Below are positions 53,522 through 63,400 of a stretch of 64,000 nt of DNA, piece after piece; position 1 is the stretch's first letter; every line of letters begins with the position of its first letter. The notes below the pieces were generated by a model. The model saw only the letters and a program-made list of their open reading frames with translations. It searched no databases and had not been told where the DNA came from. The stretch spans positions 15,683,167-15,747,166 of the forward strand of contig NC_135010.1 of assembly GCF_051020985.1 (NCBI RefSeq), read 5' to 3'. Source of the DNA: Nomia melanderi. Its lineage: Eukaryota > Arthropoda > Insecta > Hymenoptera > Halictidae. The position numbers and the translations under genes were made by a program.

Positions 53522-53689
53522 GGGGGCCTGAGGGAAGTAGGGTTCATCCAATTGAGATTTCGGTCCTCTTGGATGGATTCTGCTTCCTGAAATTCCTCTC
53601 ACTCCACCTCCTCGCGGTGGTCCCTGGGTACTTCCCCCTTCTGGGGATGCTAACGGGGTGAGGGGTCACCAGAGGAAGTAACTCCCGTG

Positions 53690-56668
53690 ATGTGTCAGGC
53701 TGTACCGGTAGGTTCAACCATGCCGGGGAGGCTGACACGGAGGAGCGAAACCACCTCTGGTGGGGACTGGAAACATGGTCGCGACTTTTGGCAAACCTTT
53801 TTTAATAAACAACTTATGGCTGACAAAAAGAATAAAATTAAAGGCTACGGTGCAGGGGGCGTCGGAACCCCCAGTACCGGTGCGGGTAAGAGTGTACGAG
53901 CAGGCTCCCCCGCATCGTTAACCTACGACTGCGGGCCTGCCGGGGTTGGCCACAATGCCCCGGAGGCGGAAATGACGAGTTGTGAGCAACCACCGACAAG
54001 GCATGTCCCCGGACGACGATCTTCGGATACGAGACCCAGGAGGGAAAGCTCCTTCGACGAACCGGTGGCGGGGCCATCCGGTTACACCTGGAGGGGGTCA
54101 CCAGGTCGCAGGAGCTTCGAATGTAGTCTTCAGGAGGAGTTGGAGGATGTCAGCTTCGCCTCCACTGCCTCGGGCATGAATATACCCGGACGAACGATTA
54201 GACACGCGAATGTTCAAGGAGTAGAGGGACCGGACCAACTGGTGGGGTACATCGACGAGCACCGTTGGAAAGTGCGCACCCCGCAAGGCGAAGTGCGCAC
54301 CGTCGACAACCGGAAGATGCCCTGGAAGAAGGACGCGGCTCATTTGGCTGCAGAGAGGTTTACACGCCTATCGCTCGAGGGGGCTCACGGCGAACCTCAC
54401 GCTTTGGCTCCATTGGAAGACTACGACGACTATCTTCGTCAAATGAAGGAGGAGTGGAAACTCCAGCACAAGGACGACCGACAGCGGAGGGACGAATCCG
54501 TTTGTACCATCTCGTCGACGGATACCGGCGGAGGACGCAAAAGGAGGATACCACTGGATTACCCGAGTAGCGGTGAAAAGTGGTCGGAAGAAGAGCGACT
54601 TCGAGCGGACATCGAATACATAAGGACTGGGAAAGTGACGGAGAAGAGCAAAAAGAAGAAGAAGAAGAAGGACACTTTGCCTACCGACGAAGAAATTCGA
54701 GAAGACATAGTTTGTATGAGTACCGCAGACTTGGCAGCGAGGGTCATAGAGCTGCAGGACCAAATACACTATGTGTCGGAACACTCGAGTAACCTAAAGG
54801 GAACGTTTGTGCGGTCGTTGCGACTGTGCGCGAAGATTACGAAGCACATGGCCATGGAAATGCACTCCCGGTTTCAAGGGCCTGCGGACGTGATGCAGCT
54901 TCGGACGGAAAATGCCAGGCTGCTGACGCAGATGACTGAACAAGACAAGACTGTTTACGATCTGAAAGCAACGATAGAGTCGCTTCGAGCCGAGCTGGCA
55001 AGATCAAGAGAAGGTACGGCGAAAAGTCAGGCTCTAGAGTCTCGCGCTAGAGCCGCGATGACGGAAGTCGAGGAAGCTAAGCAGAGCGCCGTGTTCGACT
55101 TGAAGGTGGAACTGCAGTCGATGGAACACCGGATAATGGATCAAATGAGGGGATCAATGGAGACGTTCTTCAAGGAAAACCTCCAGAGGCTGGGACTCTC
55201 GGAGAGGAAAGGGGAAACCTCGACCTCGAGTGGGAGGATTCTCGAGTCGAAGAAGAGCAAAAAGGAGGACAGTAACATGGCCTCATTAAGACGTAGACTC
55301 TTGGAGGCCCAGGCGCGGTTAAGGGAGTCATCCCCGATCAAGGCGGGAGGCAAGGCCCTTACCTTTGCTGATTGCGTGAGAGGCAAGAGTAAAAGGAAGG
55401 AATCTACCGACGCGGGAAGCAGCCGGATGATTACATCTACTCCACTGGGGTCGGATTTGGAGGACACAGTGGATAGATTATCGGATTGGACGGCTGTTTC
55501 AAAGAAGAAGACACGGGAGAAGAAGAAGAAGAAGTCGAAGGTCGTCTCGGCAACCTCCTCGGATGGAGAGGCCCGGACGTCTGGATCGGAAAGGAAGAGG
55601 AGTCGTAAACAGAAGAAGAAGACAAAGAAGGTTAAACTGGGGAGAGTACCGGTTACATCCGCGGTTACCTTGAATATACTGGAAGCAGGGAAGATCTCGA
55701 TGTCGGAGGCGATAGCCCTAGCCCGGCAGAAGGTCGACCTCGGGACTATTGGAATTAAACCTGGGGAGATTAGGTTAAAAAGAGCCGTGACAGGAGGAGC
55801 CGTCCTTGAAATTCTGGGCGAGAATTGTAAGGAAAAGGCGGTAGAATTGGCGGGAAAGCTGAAAACAGCTTTCTCGGAAAGGCCGGAACTGAAGGTGGGA
55901 CTGCCGCAGAAGTGCTGCGAGCTGCGTCTCCGCCGAATCGACGAATCGATTACCAGAGCTGAAATCGCGGCCGCGATCGCCACTACCGGGGATTGCGACG
56001 TCGACGATGTTAGGGTAGGAGAGATTCGTTTCCCGACGAATGGACTAGGTGCCGCATGGGTGAGGTGCCCCATCGGTGCCGGAAAGAAGGTTTTGAAGGA
56101 AGAAAGGCTGGCGATCGGGTGGTCGTCGGTGTTGGTAACGGCGCTGGAAGCCCGACCACTGCAATGCTTCAAATGCTTGGAGTTTGGGCATGTTCGGTCC
56201 AAGTGTCCCTCGACCGAGGAGAAAGCTCCGGTGTGCTTCAAGTGCGGAGGAGAGGATCATCTGATCGGGGCATGCCCCGAAGAGAAACATAAGTGCCCGG
56301 TGTGCAACCGGAAGGGTTTCGACTCGGAGCATCGAATGGGTAGTCAGATGTGCAAGGCCCTCGAGATGAGTAAGAAAAGGGGAGGGGATAAGGCGGAGAT
56401 ACCTCCGCGTCCATCCAAGGATCCCCCCGAGAAGACTACAAAACCGGTGGAACAGCCTGCACCGGCATCTCAGAAGAAAGTTGCCTCGCCGTTGGCAGCG
56501 TTCAAGAGGCCGCAAGTCGTGCCCGAGAGGTTAGTAAAGAAGAAGAAGAAGGGCCATTCGGACGCCGGGAAGAAAACGGCGACTTCCTCGAGGCCGACGA
56601 TACCCCGCACAGAGATGGACTTGTCAACTAGTGGAGAAACTACTTTTGAAATGGAGCAAGAGTTGTAG
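53690..56668 (+). CDS. Retrotransposon ORF1 (Gag-like) protein with CCHC zinc knuckles
   Basis: A single intact frame of 992 residues from ATG 53690 to TAG 56666-56668. It opens MCQAVPVGSTMPGRLTRRSE; a second in-frame ATG is at residue 11. Visible parts: a Gly/Pro/Arg-rich N-terminal third and a Lys run (about residues 320-327) that may act as a nuclear localisation signal. A coiled-coil region follows at about 335-495, with a second Lys/Arg-rich patch at about 600-650. A probable RRM-like region (about 655-800) precedes three zinc knuckles at about 826-895: CFKCLEFGHVRSKC, CFKCGGEDHLIGAC and CPVCNRK with a distal His/Cys. This CCHC arrangement is typical of type I ORF1 proteins in the R1 and I groups. 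The protein should bind element RNA and, in TRAS/SART relatives, direct it to telomeres. The absence of stops suggests recent activity or selection. Confidence 0.88.
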   Translation: MCQAVPVGSTMPGRLTRRSETTSGGDWKHGRDFWQTFFNKQLMADKKNKIKGYGAGGVGTPSTGAGKSVRAGSPASLTYDCGPAGVGHNAPEAEMTSCEQPPTRHVPGRRSSDTRPRRESSFDEPVAGPSGYTWRGSPGRRSFECSLQEELEDVSFASTASGMNIPGRTIRHANVQGVEGPDQLVGYIDEHRWKVRTPQGEVRTVDNRKMPWKKDAAHLAAERFTRLSLEGAHGEPHALAPLEDYDDYLRQMKEEWKLQHKDDRQRRDESVCTISSTDTGGGRKRRIPLDYPSSGEKWSEEERLRADIEYIRTGKVTEKSKKKKKKKDTLPTDEEIREDIVCMSTADLAARVIELQDQIHYVSEHSSNLKGTFVRSLRLCAKITKHMAMEMHSRFQGPADVMQLRTENARLLTQMTEQDKTVYDLKATIESLRAELARSREGTAKSQALESRARAAMTEVEEAKQSAVFDLKVELQSMEHRIMDQMRGSMETFFKENLQRLGLSERKGETSTSSGRILESKKSKKEDSNMASLRRRLLEAQARLRESSPIKAGGKALTFADCVRGKSKRKESTDAGSSRMITSTPLGSDLEDTVDRLSDWTAVSKKKTREKKKKKSKVVSATSSDGEARTSGSERKRSRKQKKKTKKVKLGRVPVTSAVTLNILEAGKISMSEAIALARQKVDLGTIGIKPGEIRLKRAVTGGAVLEILGENCKEKAVELAGKLKTAFSERPELKVGLPQKCCELRLRRIDESITRAEIAAAIATTGDCDVDDVRVGEIRFPTNGLGAAWVRCPIGAGKKVLKEERLAIGWSSVLVTALEARPLQCFKCLEFGHVRSKCPSTEEKAPVCFKCGGEDHLIGACPEEKHKCPVCNRKGFDSEHRMGSQMCKALEMSKKRGGDKAEIPPRPSKDPPEKTTKPVEQPAPASQKKVASPLAAFKRPQVVPERLVKKKKKGHSDAGKKTATSSRPTIPRTEMDLSTSGETTFEMEQEL

Positions 56669-56929
56669 AGAGATCTGCAATTTCTTGTGGGGAGGGGGAG
56701 GGGGGGATCAATAAGCCTCGGCTTGCTATCCCCACCTTCCCAACCAGTTCCAACAGAGACGAGGGGTATAAAGGGGTACATGTCGCCGTTTTCCCGACAT
56801 GTACTTCGGAATACAATAAACGAGTTACGATTAACGGGACGAAATTTGAGTCTGGCGGGGTTTAGTAGGAGTACCGGAAGCATCGAAGGCGCCGGGCCCC
56901 GTCGCTAAAGGATTCCGCGATGGAAAACA

Positions 56930-57004
56930 GTGGGGTTTAGCCGGTACAAATCCGGCACTGTTCCCGGCTGGATGGCCGGGTTCGTCTTTTTGAAGATTCC
57001 CCAC
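56930..57004 (+). other. Structured 3' terminus of the retrotransposon RNA
   Basis: The last 75 nt before the tail can fold into a three-stem arrangement. A closing stem pairs GTGGGG (56930-56935) with CCCCAC (56999-57004). Inside it, GCCGG (56940-56944) pairs with CCGGC (56952-56956), and CCCGGC (56963-56968) with GCCGGG (56975-56980). Such 3' structures are the usual recognition sites for LINE reverse transcriptases of stringent type, and could let a partner enzyme recognise this RNA. Confidence 0.7.
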
Positions 57005-57024
57005 TTTAAAAAAAAAAAAAAAAA

Positions 57025-60000
57025 GGTCTTGGTTAGGTCTTGGTTAGGTCTTGGTTAGGTCTTGGTTAGGTCTTGGTTAGGTCTTGGTTAGGTCTTGGTT
57101 AGGTCTTGGTTAGGTCTTGGTTAGGTCTTGGTTAGGTCTTGGTTAGGTCTTGGTTAGGTCTTGGTTAGGTCTTGGTTAGGTCTTGGTTAGGTCTTGGTTA
57201 GGTCTTGGTTAGGTCTTGGTTAGGTCTTGGTTAGGTCTTGGTTAGGTTAGGTCTTGGTTAGGTCTTGGTTAGGTCTTGGTTAGGTCTTGGTTAGGTCTTG
57301 GTTAGGTCTTGGTTAGGTCTTGGTTAGGTCTTGGTTAGGTCTTGGTTAGGTCTTGGTTAGGTCTTGGTTAGGTCTTGGTTAGGTCTTGGTTAGGTCTTGG
57401 TTAGGTTAGGTCTTGGTTAGGTCTTGGTTAGGTCTTGGTTAGGTCTTGGTTAGGTCTTGGTTAGGTCTTGGTTAGGTCTTGGTTAGGTCTTGGTTAGGTC
57501 TTGGTTAGGTCTTGGTTAGGTCTTGGTTAGGTCTTGGTTAGGTCTTGGTTAGGTCTTGGTTAGGTCTTGGTTAGGTTAGGTCTTGGTTAGGTCTTGGTTA
57601 GGTCTTGGTTAGGTCTTGGTTAGGTCTTGGTTAGGTCTTGGTTAGGTCTTGGTTAGGTCTTGGTTAGGTCTTGGTTAGGTCTTGGTTAGGTCTTGGTTAG
57701 GTCTTGGTTAGGTCTTGGTTAGGTCTTGGTTAGGTCTTGGTTAGGTCTTGGTTAGGTTAGGTCTTGGTTAGGTCTTGGTTAGGTCTTGGTTAGGTCTTGG
57801 TTAGGTCTTGGTTAGGTCTTGGTTAGGTCTTGGTTAGGTCTTGGTTAGGTCTTGGTTAGGTCTTGGTTAGGTCTTGGTTAGGTCTTGGTTAGGTCTTGGT
57901 TAGGTCTTGGTTAGGTCTTGGTTAGGTCTTGGTTAGGTCTTGGTTAGGTCTTGGTTAGGTCTTGGTTAGGTCTTGGTTAGGTCTTGGTTAGGTCTTGGTT
58001 AGGTCTTGGTTAGGTCTTGGTTAGGTCTTGGTTAGGTCTTGGTTAGGTCTTGGTTAGGTCTTGGTTAGGTCTTGGTTAGGTCTTGGTTAGGTCTTGGTTA
58101 GGTCTTGGTTAGGTCTTGGTTAGGTTAGGTCTTGGTTAGGTCTTGGTTAGGTCTTGGTTAGGTCTTGGTTAGGTCTTGGTTAGGTCTTGGTTAGGTCTTG
58201 GTTAGGTCTTGGTTAGGTCTTGGTTAGGTCTTGGTTAGGTCTTGGTTAGGTCTTGGTTAGGTCTTGGTTAGGTCTTGGTTAGGTCTTGGTTAGGTCTTGG
58301 TTAGGTCTTGGTTAGGTCTTGGTTAGGTCTTGGTTAGGTCTTGGTTAGGTCTTGGTTAGGTCTTGGTTAGGTCTTGGTTAGGTCTTGGTTAGGTCTTGGT
58401 TAGGTCTTGGTTAGGTCTTGGTTAGGTCTTGGTTAGGTCTTGGTTAGGTCTTGGTTAGGTCTTGGTCTTGGTTAGGTCTTGGTTAGGTTAGGTCTTGGTT
58501 AGGTCTTGGTTAGGTCTTGGTTAGGTCTTGGTTAGGTTAGGTCTTGGTTAGGTCTTGGTTAGGTCTTGGTTAGGTCTTGGTTAGGTCTTGGTTAGGTCTT
58601 GGTTAGGTCTTGGTTAGGTCTTGGTTAGGTCTTGGTTAGGTCTTGGTTAGGTCTTGGTTAGGTTAGGTCTTGGTTAGGTCTTGGTTAGGTCTTGGTTAGG
58701 TCTTGGTTAGGTTAGGTCTTGGTTAGGTCTTGGTTAGGTCTTGGTTAGGTCTTGGTTAGGTCTTGGTTAGGTCTTGGTTAGGTCTTGGTTAGGTCTTGGT
58801 TAGGTCTTGGTTAGGTCTTGGTTAGGTCTTGGTTAGGTCTTGGTTAGGTCTTGGTTAGGTCTTGGTTAGGTCTTGGTTAGGTCTTGGTTAGGTCTTGGTT
58901 AGGTCTTGGTTAGGTCTTGGTTAGGTCTTGGTTAGGTCTTGGTTAGGTCTTGGTTAGGTCTTGGTTAGGTCTTGGTTAGGTCTTGGTTAGGTCTTGGTTA
59001 GGTTAGGTCTTGGTTAGGTCTTGGTTAGGTCTTGGTTAGGTCTTGGTTAGGTCTTGGTTAGGTCTTGGTTAGGTCTTGGTTAGGTCTTGGTTAGGTCTTG
59101 GTTAGGTCTTGGTTAGGTCTTGGTTAGGTCTTGGTTAGGTCTTGGTTAGGTCTTGGTTAGGTCTTGGTTAGGTCTTGGTTAGGTCTTGGTTAGGTCTTGG
59201 TTAGGTCTTGGTTAGGTCTTGGTTAGGTCTTGGTTAGGTCTTGGTTAGGTCTTGGTTAGGTCTTGGTTAGGTCTTGGTTAGGTTAGGTCTTGGTTAGGTC
59301 TTGGTTAGGTCTTGGTTAGGTCTTGGTCTTGGTTAGGTCTTGGTTAGGTCTTGGTTAGGTCTTGGTTAGGTCTTGGTTAGGTCTTGGTTAGGTCTTGGTT
59401 AGGTCTTGGTTAGGTCTTGGTTAGGTTAGGTCTTGGTTAGGTTAGGTCTTGGTTAGGTCTTGGTTAGGTCTTGGTTAGGTCTTGGTTAGGTCTTGGTTAG
59501 GTCTTGGTTAGGTCTTGGTTAGGTCTTGGTTAGGTCTTGGTTAGGTCTTGGTTAGGTCTTGGTTAGGTCTTGGTTAGGTCTTGGTTAGGTCTTGGTTAGG
59601 TTAGGTTAGGTCTTGGTTAGGTCTTGGTTAGGTCTTGGTTAGGTCTTGGTTAGGTCTTGGTTAGGTCTTGGTTAGGTCTTGGTTAGGTTAGGTCTTGGTT
59701 AGGTCTTGGTTAGGTTAGGTCTTGGTTAGGTCTTGGTTAGGTCTTGGTTAGGTCTTGGTTAGGTCTTGGTTAGGTCTTGGTTAGGTCTTGGTTAGGTCTT
59801 GGTTAGGTCTTGGTTAGGTCTTGGTTAGGTCTTGGTTAGGTCTTGGTTAGGTCTTGGTTAGGTCTTGGTTAGGTCTTGGTTAGGTCTTGGTTAGGTCTTG
59901 GTTAGGTCTTGGTTAGGTCTTGGTTAGGTTAGGTCTTGGTTAGGTCTTGGTTAGGTCTTGGTTAGGTCTTGGTTAGGTCTTGGTTAGGTCTTGGTTAGGT

Positions 60001-60443
60001 CTTGGTTAGGTCTTGGTTAGGTCTTGGTTAGGTCTTGGTTAGGTCTTGGTTAGGTCTTGGTTAGGTCTTGGTTAGGTCTTGGTTAGGTCTTGGTTAGGTC
60101 TTGGTTAGGTCTTGGTTAGGTTAGGTTAGGTCTTGGTTAGGTCTTGGTTAGGTTAGGTCTTGGTTAGGTCTTGGTTAGGTCTTGGTTAGGTCTTGGTTAG
60201 GTCTTGGTTAGGTCTTGGTTAGGTCTTGGTTAGGTCTTGGTTAGGTCTTGGTTAGGTCTTGGTTAGGTCTTGGTTAGGTCTTGGTTAGGTCTTGGTTAGG
60301 TCTTGGTTAGGTCTTGGTTAGGTCTTGGTTAGGTCTTGGTTAGGTCTTGGTTAGGTCTTGGTTAGGTCTTGGTTAGGTCTTGGTTAGGTCTTGGTTAGGT
60401 CTTGGTTAGGTCTTGGTTAGGTCTTGGTTAGGTCTTGGTTAGG
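57025..60443 (+). repeat. Telomeric array, proximal part with half-unit variants
   Basis: TTAGGTCTTGG repeats interrupted about 20 times by an extra TTAGG block (for example 57242, 57401, 57571, 57752, 58120, 58532, 59421; double extras near 59,597 and 60,117). Extra TCTTGG blocks occur near 58,460 and 59,320. No other kind of variant was noticed. Confidence 0.95.
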
Positions 60444-63400
60444 TTAGGTCTTGGTTAGGTCTTGGTTAGGTCTTGGTTAGGTCTTGGTTAGGTCTTGGTT
60501 AGGTCTTGGTTAGGTCTTGGTTAGGTCTTGGTTAGGTCTTGGTTAGGTCTTGGTTAGGTCTTGGTTAGGTCTTGGTTAGGTCTTGGTTAGGTCTTGGTTA
60601 GGTCTTGGTTAGGTCTTGGTTAGGTCTTGGTTAGGTCTTGGTTAGGTCTTGGTTAGGTCTTGGTTAGGTCTTGGTTAGGTCTTGGTTAGGTCTTGGTTAG
60701 GTCTTGGTTAGGTCTTGGTTAGGTCTTGGTTAGGTCTTGGTTAGGTCTTGGTTAGGTCTTGGTTAGGTCTTGGTTAGGTCTTGGTTAGGTCTTGGTTAGG
60801 TCTTGGTTAGGTCTTGGTTAGGTCTTGGTTAGGTCTTGGTTAGGTCTTGGTTAGGTCTTGGTTAGGTCTTGGTTAGGTCTTGGTTAGGTCTTGGTTAGGT
60901 CTTGGTTAGGTCTTGGTTAGGTCTTGGTTAGGTCTTGGTTAGGTCTTGGTTAGGTCTTGGTTAGGTCTTGGTTAGGTCTTGGTTAGGTCTTGGTTAGGTC
61001 TTGGTTAGGTCTTGGTTAGGTCTTGGTTAGGTCTTGGTTAGGTCTTGGTTAGGTCTTGGTTAGGTCTTGGTTAGGTCTTGGTTAGGTCTTGGTTAGGTCT
61101 TGGTTAGGTCTTGGTTAGGTCTTGGTTAGGTCTTGGTTAGGTCTTGGTTAGGTCTTGGTTAGGTCTTGGTTAGGTCTTGGTTAGGTCTTGGTTAGGTCTT
61201 GGTTAGGTCTTGGTTAGGTCTTGGTTAGGTCTTGGTTAGGTCTTGGTTAGGTCTTGGTTAGGTCTTGGTTAGGTCTTGGTTAGGTCTTGGTTAGGTCTTG
61301 GTTAGGTCTTGGTTAGGTCTTGGTTAGGTCTTGGTTAGGTCTTGGTTAGGTCTTGGTTAGGTCTTGGTTAGGTCTTGGTTAGGTCTTGGTTAGGTCTTGG
61401 TTAGGTCTTGGTTAGGTCTTGGTTAGGTCTTGGTTAGGTCTTGGTTAGGTCTTGGTTAGGTCTTGGTTAGGTCTTGGTTAGGTCTTGGTTAGGTCTTGGT
61501 TAGGTCTTGGTTAGGTCTTGGTTAGGTCTTGGTTAGGTCTTGGTTAGGTCTTGGTTAGGTCTTGGTTAGGTCTTGGTTAGGTCTTGGTTAGGTCTTGGTT
61601 AGGTCTTGGTTAGGTCTTGGTTAGGTCTTGGTTAGGTCTTGGTTAGGTCTTGGTTAGGTCTTGGTTAGGTCTTGGTTAGGTCTTGGTTAGGTCTTGGTTA
61701 GGTCTTGGTTAGGTCTTGGTTAGGTCTTGGTTAGGTCTTGGTTAGGTCTTGGTTAGGTCTTGGTTAGGTCTTGGTTAGGTCTTGGTTAGGTCTTGGTTAG
61801 GTCTTGGTTAGGTCTTGGTTAGGTCTTGGTTAGGTCTTGGTTAGGTCTTGGTTAGGTCTTGGTTAGGTCTTGGTTAGGTCTTGGTTAGGTCTTGGTTAGG
61901 TCTTGGTTAGGTCTTGGTTAGGTCTTGGTTAGGTCTTGGTTAGGTCTTGGTTAGGTCTTGGTTAGGTCTTGGTTAGGTCTTGGTTAGGTCTTGGTTAGGT
62001 CTTGGTTAGGTCTTGGTTAGGTCTTGGTTAGGTCTTGGTTAGGTCTTGGTTAGGTCTTGGTTAGGTCTTGGTTAGGTCTTGGTTAGGTCTTGGTTAGGTC
62101 TTGGTTAGGTCTTGGTTAGGTCTTGGTTAGGTCTTGGTTAGGTCTTGGTTAGGTCTTGGTTAGGTCTTGGTTAGGTCTTGGTTAGGTCTTGGTTAGGTCT
62201 TGGTTAGGTCTTGGTTAGGTCTTGGTTAGGTCTTGGTTAGGTCTTGGTTAGGTCTTGGTTAGGTCTTGGTTAGGTCTTGGTTAGGTCTTGGTTAGGTCTT
62301 GGTTAGGTCTTGGTTAGGTCTTGGTTAGGTCTTGGTTAGGTCTTGGTTAGGTCTTGGTTAGGTCTTGGTTAGGTCTTGGTTAGGTCTTGGTTAGGTCTTG
62401 GTTAGGTCTTGGTTAGGTCTTGGTTAGGTCTTGGTTAGGTCTTGGTTAGGTCTTGGTTAGGTCTTGGTTAGGTCTTGGTTAGGTCTTGGTTAGGTCTTGG
62501 TTAGGTCTTGGTTAGGTCTTGGTTAGGTCTTGGTTAGGTCTTGGTTAGGTCTTGGTTAGGTCTTGGTTAGGTCTTGGTTAGGTCTTGGTTAGGTCTTGGT
62601 TAGGTCTTGGTTAGGTCTTGGTTAGGTCTTGGTTAGGTCTTGGTTAGGTCTTGGTTAGGTCTTGGTTAGGTCTTGGTTAGGTCTTGGTTAGGTCTTGGTT
62701 AGGTCTTGGTTAGGTCTTGGTTAGGTCTTGGTTAGGTCTTGGTTAGGTCTTGGTTAGGTCTTGGTTAGGTCTTGGTTAGGTCTTGGTTAGGTCTTGGTTA
62801 GGTCTTGGTTAGGTCTTGGTTAGGTCTTGGTTAGGTCTTGGTTAGGTCTTGGTTAGGTCTTGGTTAGGTCTTGGTTAGGTCTTGGTTAGGTCTTGGTTAG
62901 GTCTTGGTTAGGTCTTGGTTAGGTCTTGGTTAGGTCTTGGTTAGGTCTTGGTTAGGTCTTGGTTAGGTCTTGGTTAGGTCTTGGTTAGGTCTTGGTTAGG
63001 TCTTGGTTAGGTCTTGGTTAGGTCTTGGTTAGGTCTTGGTTAGGTCTTGGTTAGGTCTTGGTTAGGTCTTGGTTAGGTCTTGGTTAGGTCTTGGTTAGGT
63101 CTTGGTTAGGTCTTGGTTAGGTCTTGGTTAGGTCTTGGTTAGGTCTTGGTTAGGTCTTGGTTAGGTCTTGGTTAGGTCTTGGTTAGGTCTTGGTTAGGTC
63201 TTGGTTAGGTCTTGGTTAGGTCTTGGTTAGGTCTTGGTTAGGTCTTGGTTAGGTCTTGGTTAGGTCTTGGTTAGGTCTTGGTTAGGTCTTGGTTAGGTCT
63301 TGGTTAGGTCTTGGTTAGGTCTTGGTTAGGTCTTGGTTAGGTCTTGGTTAGGTCTTGGTTAGGTCTTGGTTAGGTCTTGGTTAGGTCTTGGTTAGGTCTT

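Larger units (their letters stand above)
53522..57024 (+). mobile_element. Telomere-inserted non-LTR retrotransposon encoding only ORF1/Gag
   Basis: The element begins directly after TTAGGTC with GGGGGCCTGAGG and ends in a 17-base poly(A) (57008-57024) followed by GGTCTTGG. The flanks imply a target site duplication of GGTC (or AGGTC if one tail A is shared). It is about 3.5 kb: 5' UTR about 168 bp, one ORF of 992 codons, 3' UTR about 340 bp. There is no endonuclease or reverse transcriptase ORF in any frame. The Gag zinc knuckles and telomeric-repeat target place it near the R1/TRAS/SART group of site-specific LINEs. Its base composition is distinctly more GC-rich than the surrounding subtelomere. 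It could be a genuine Gag-only element or a family member with ORF2 deleted. Confidence 0.88.

Noticed and set aside
55141..56241. 366-codon open frame antisense to the retrotransposon Gag
   Set aside because: It mirrors the Lys/Glu-rich sense codons as Ser/Phe-rich sequence with no domain; it is a shadow of the sense frame.
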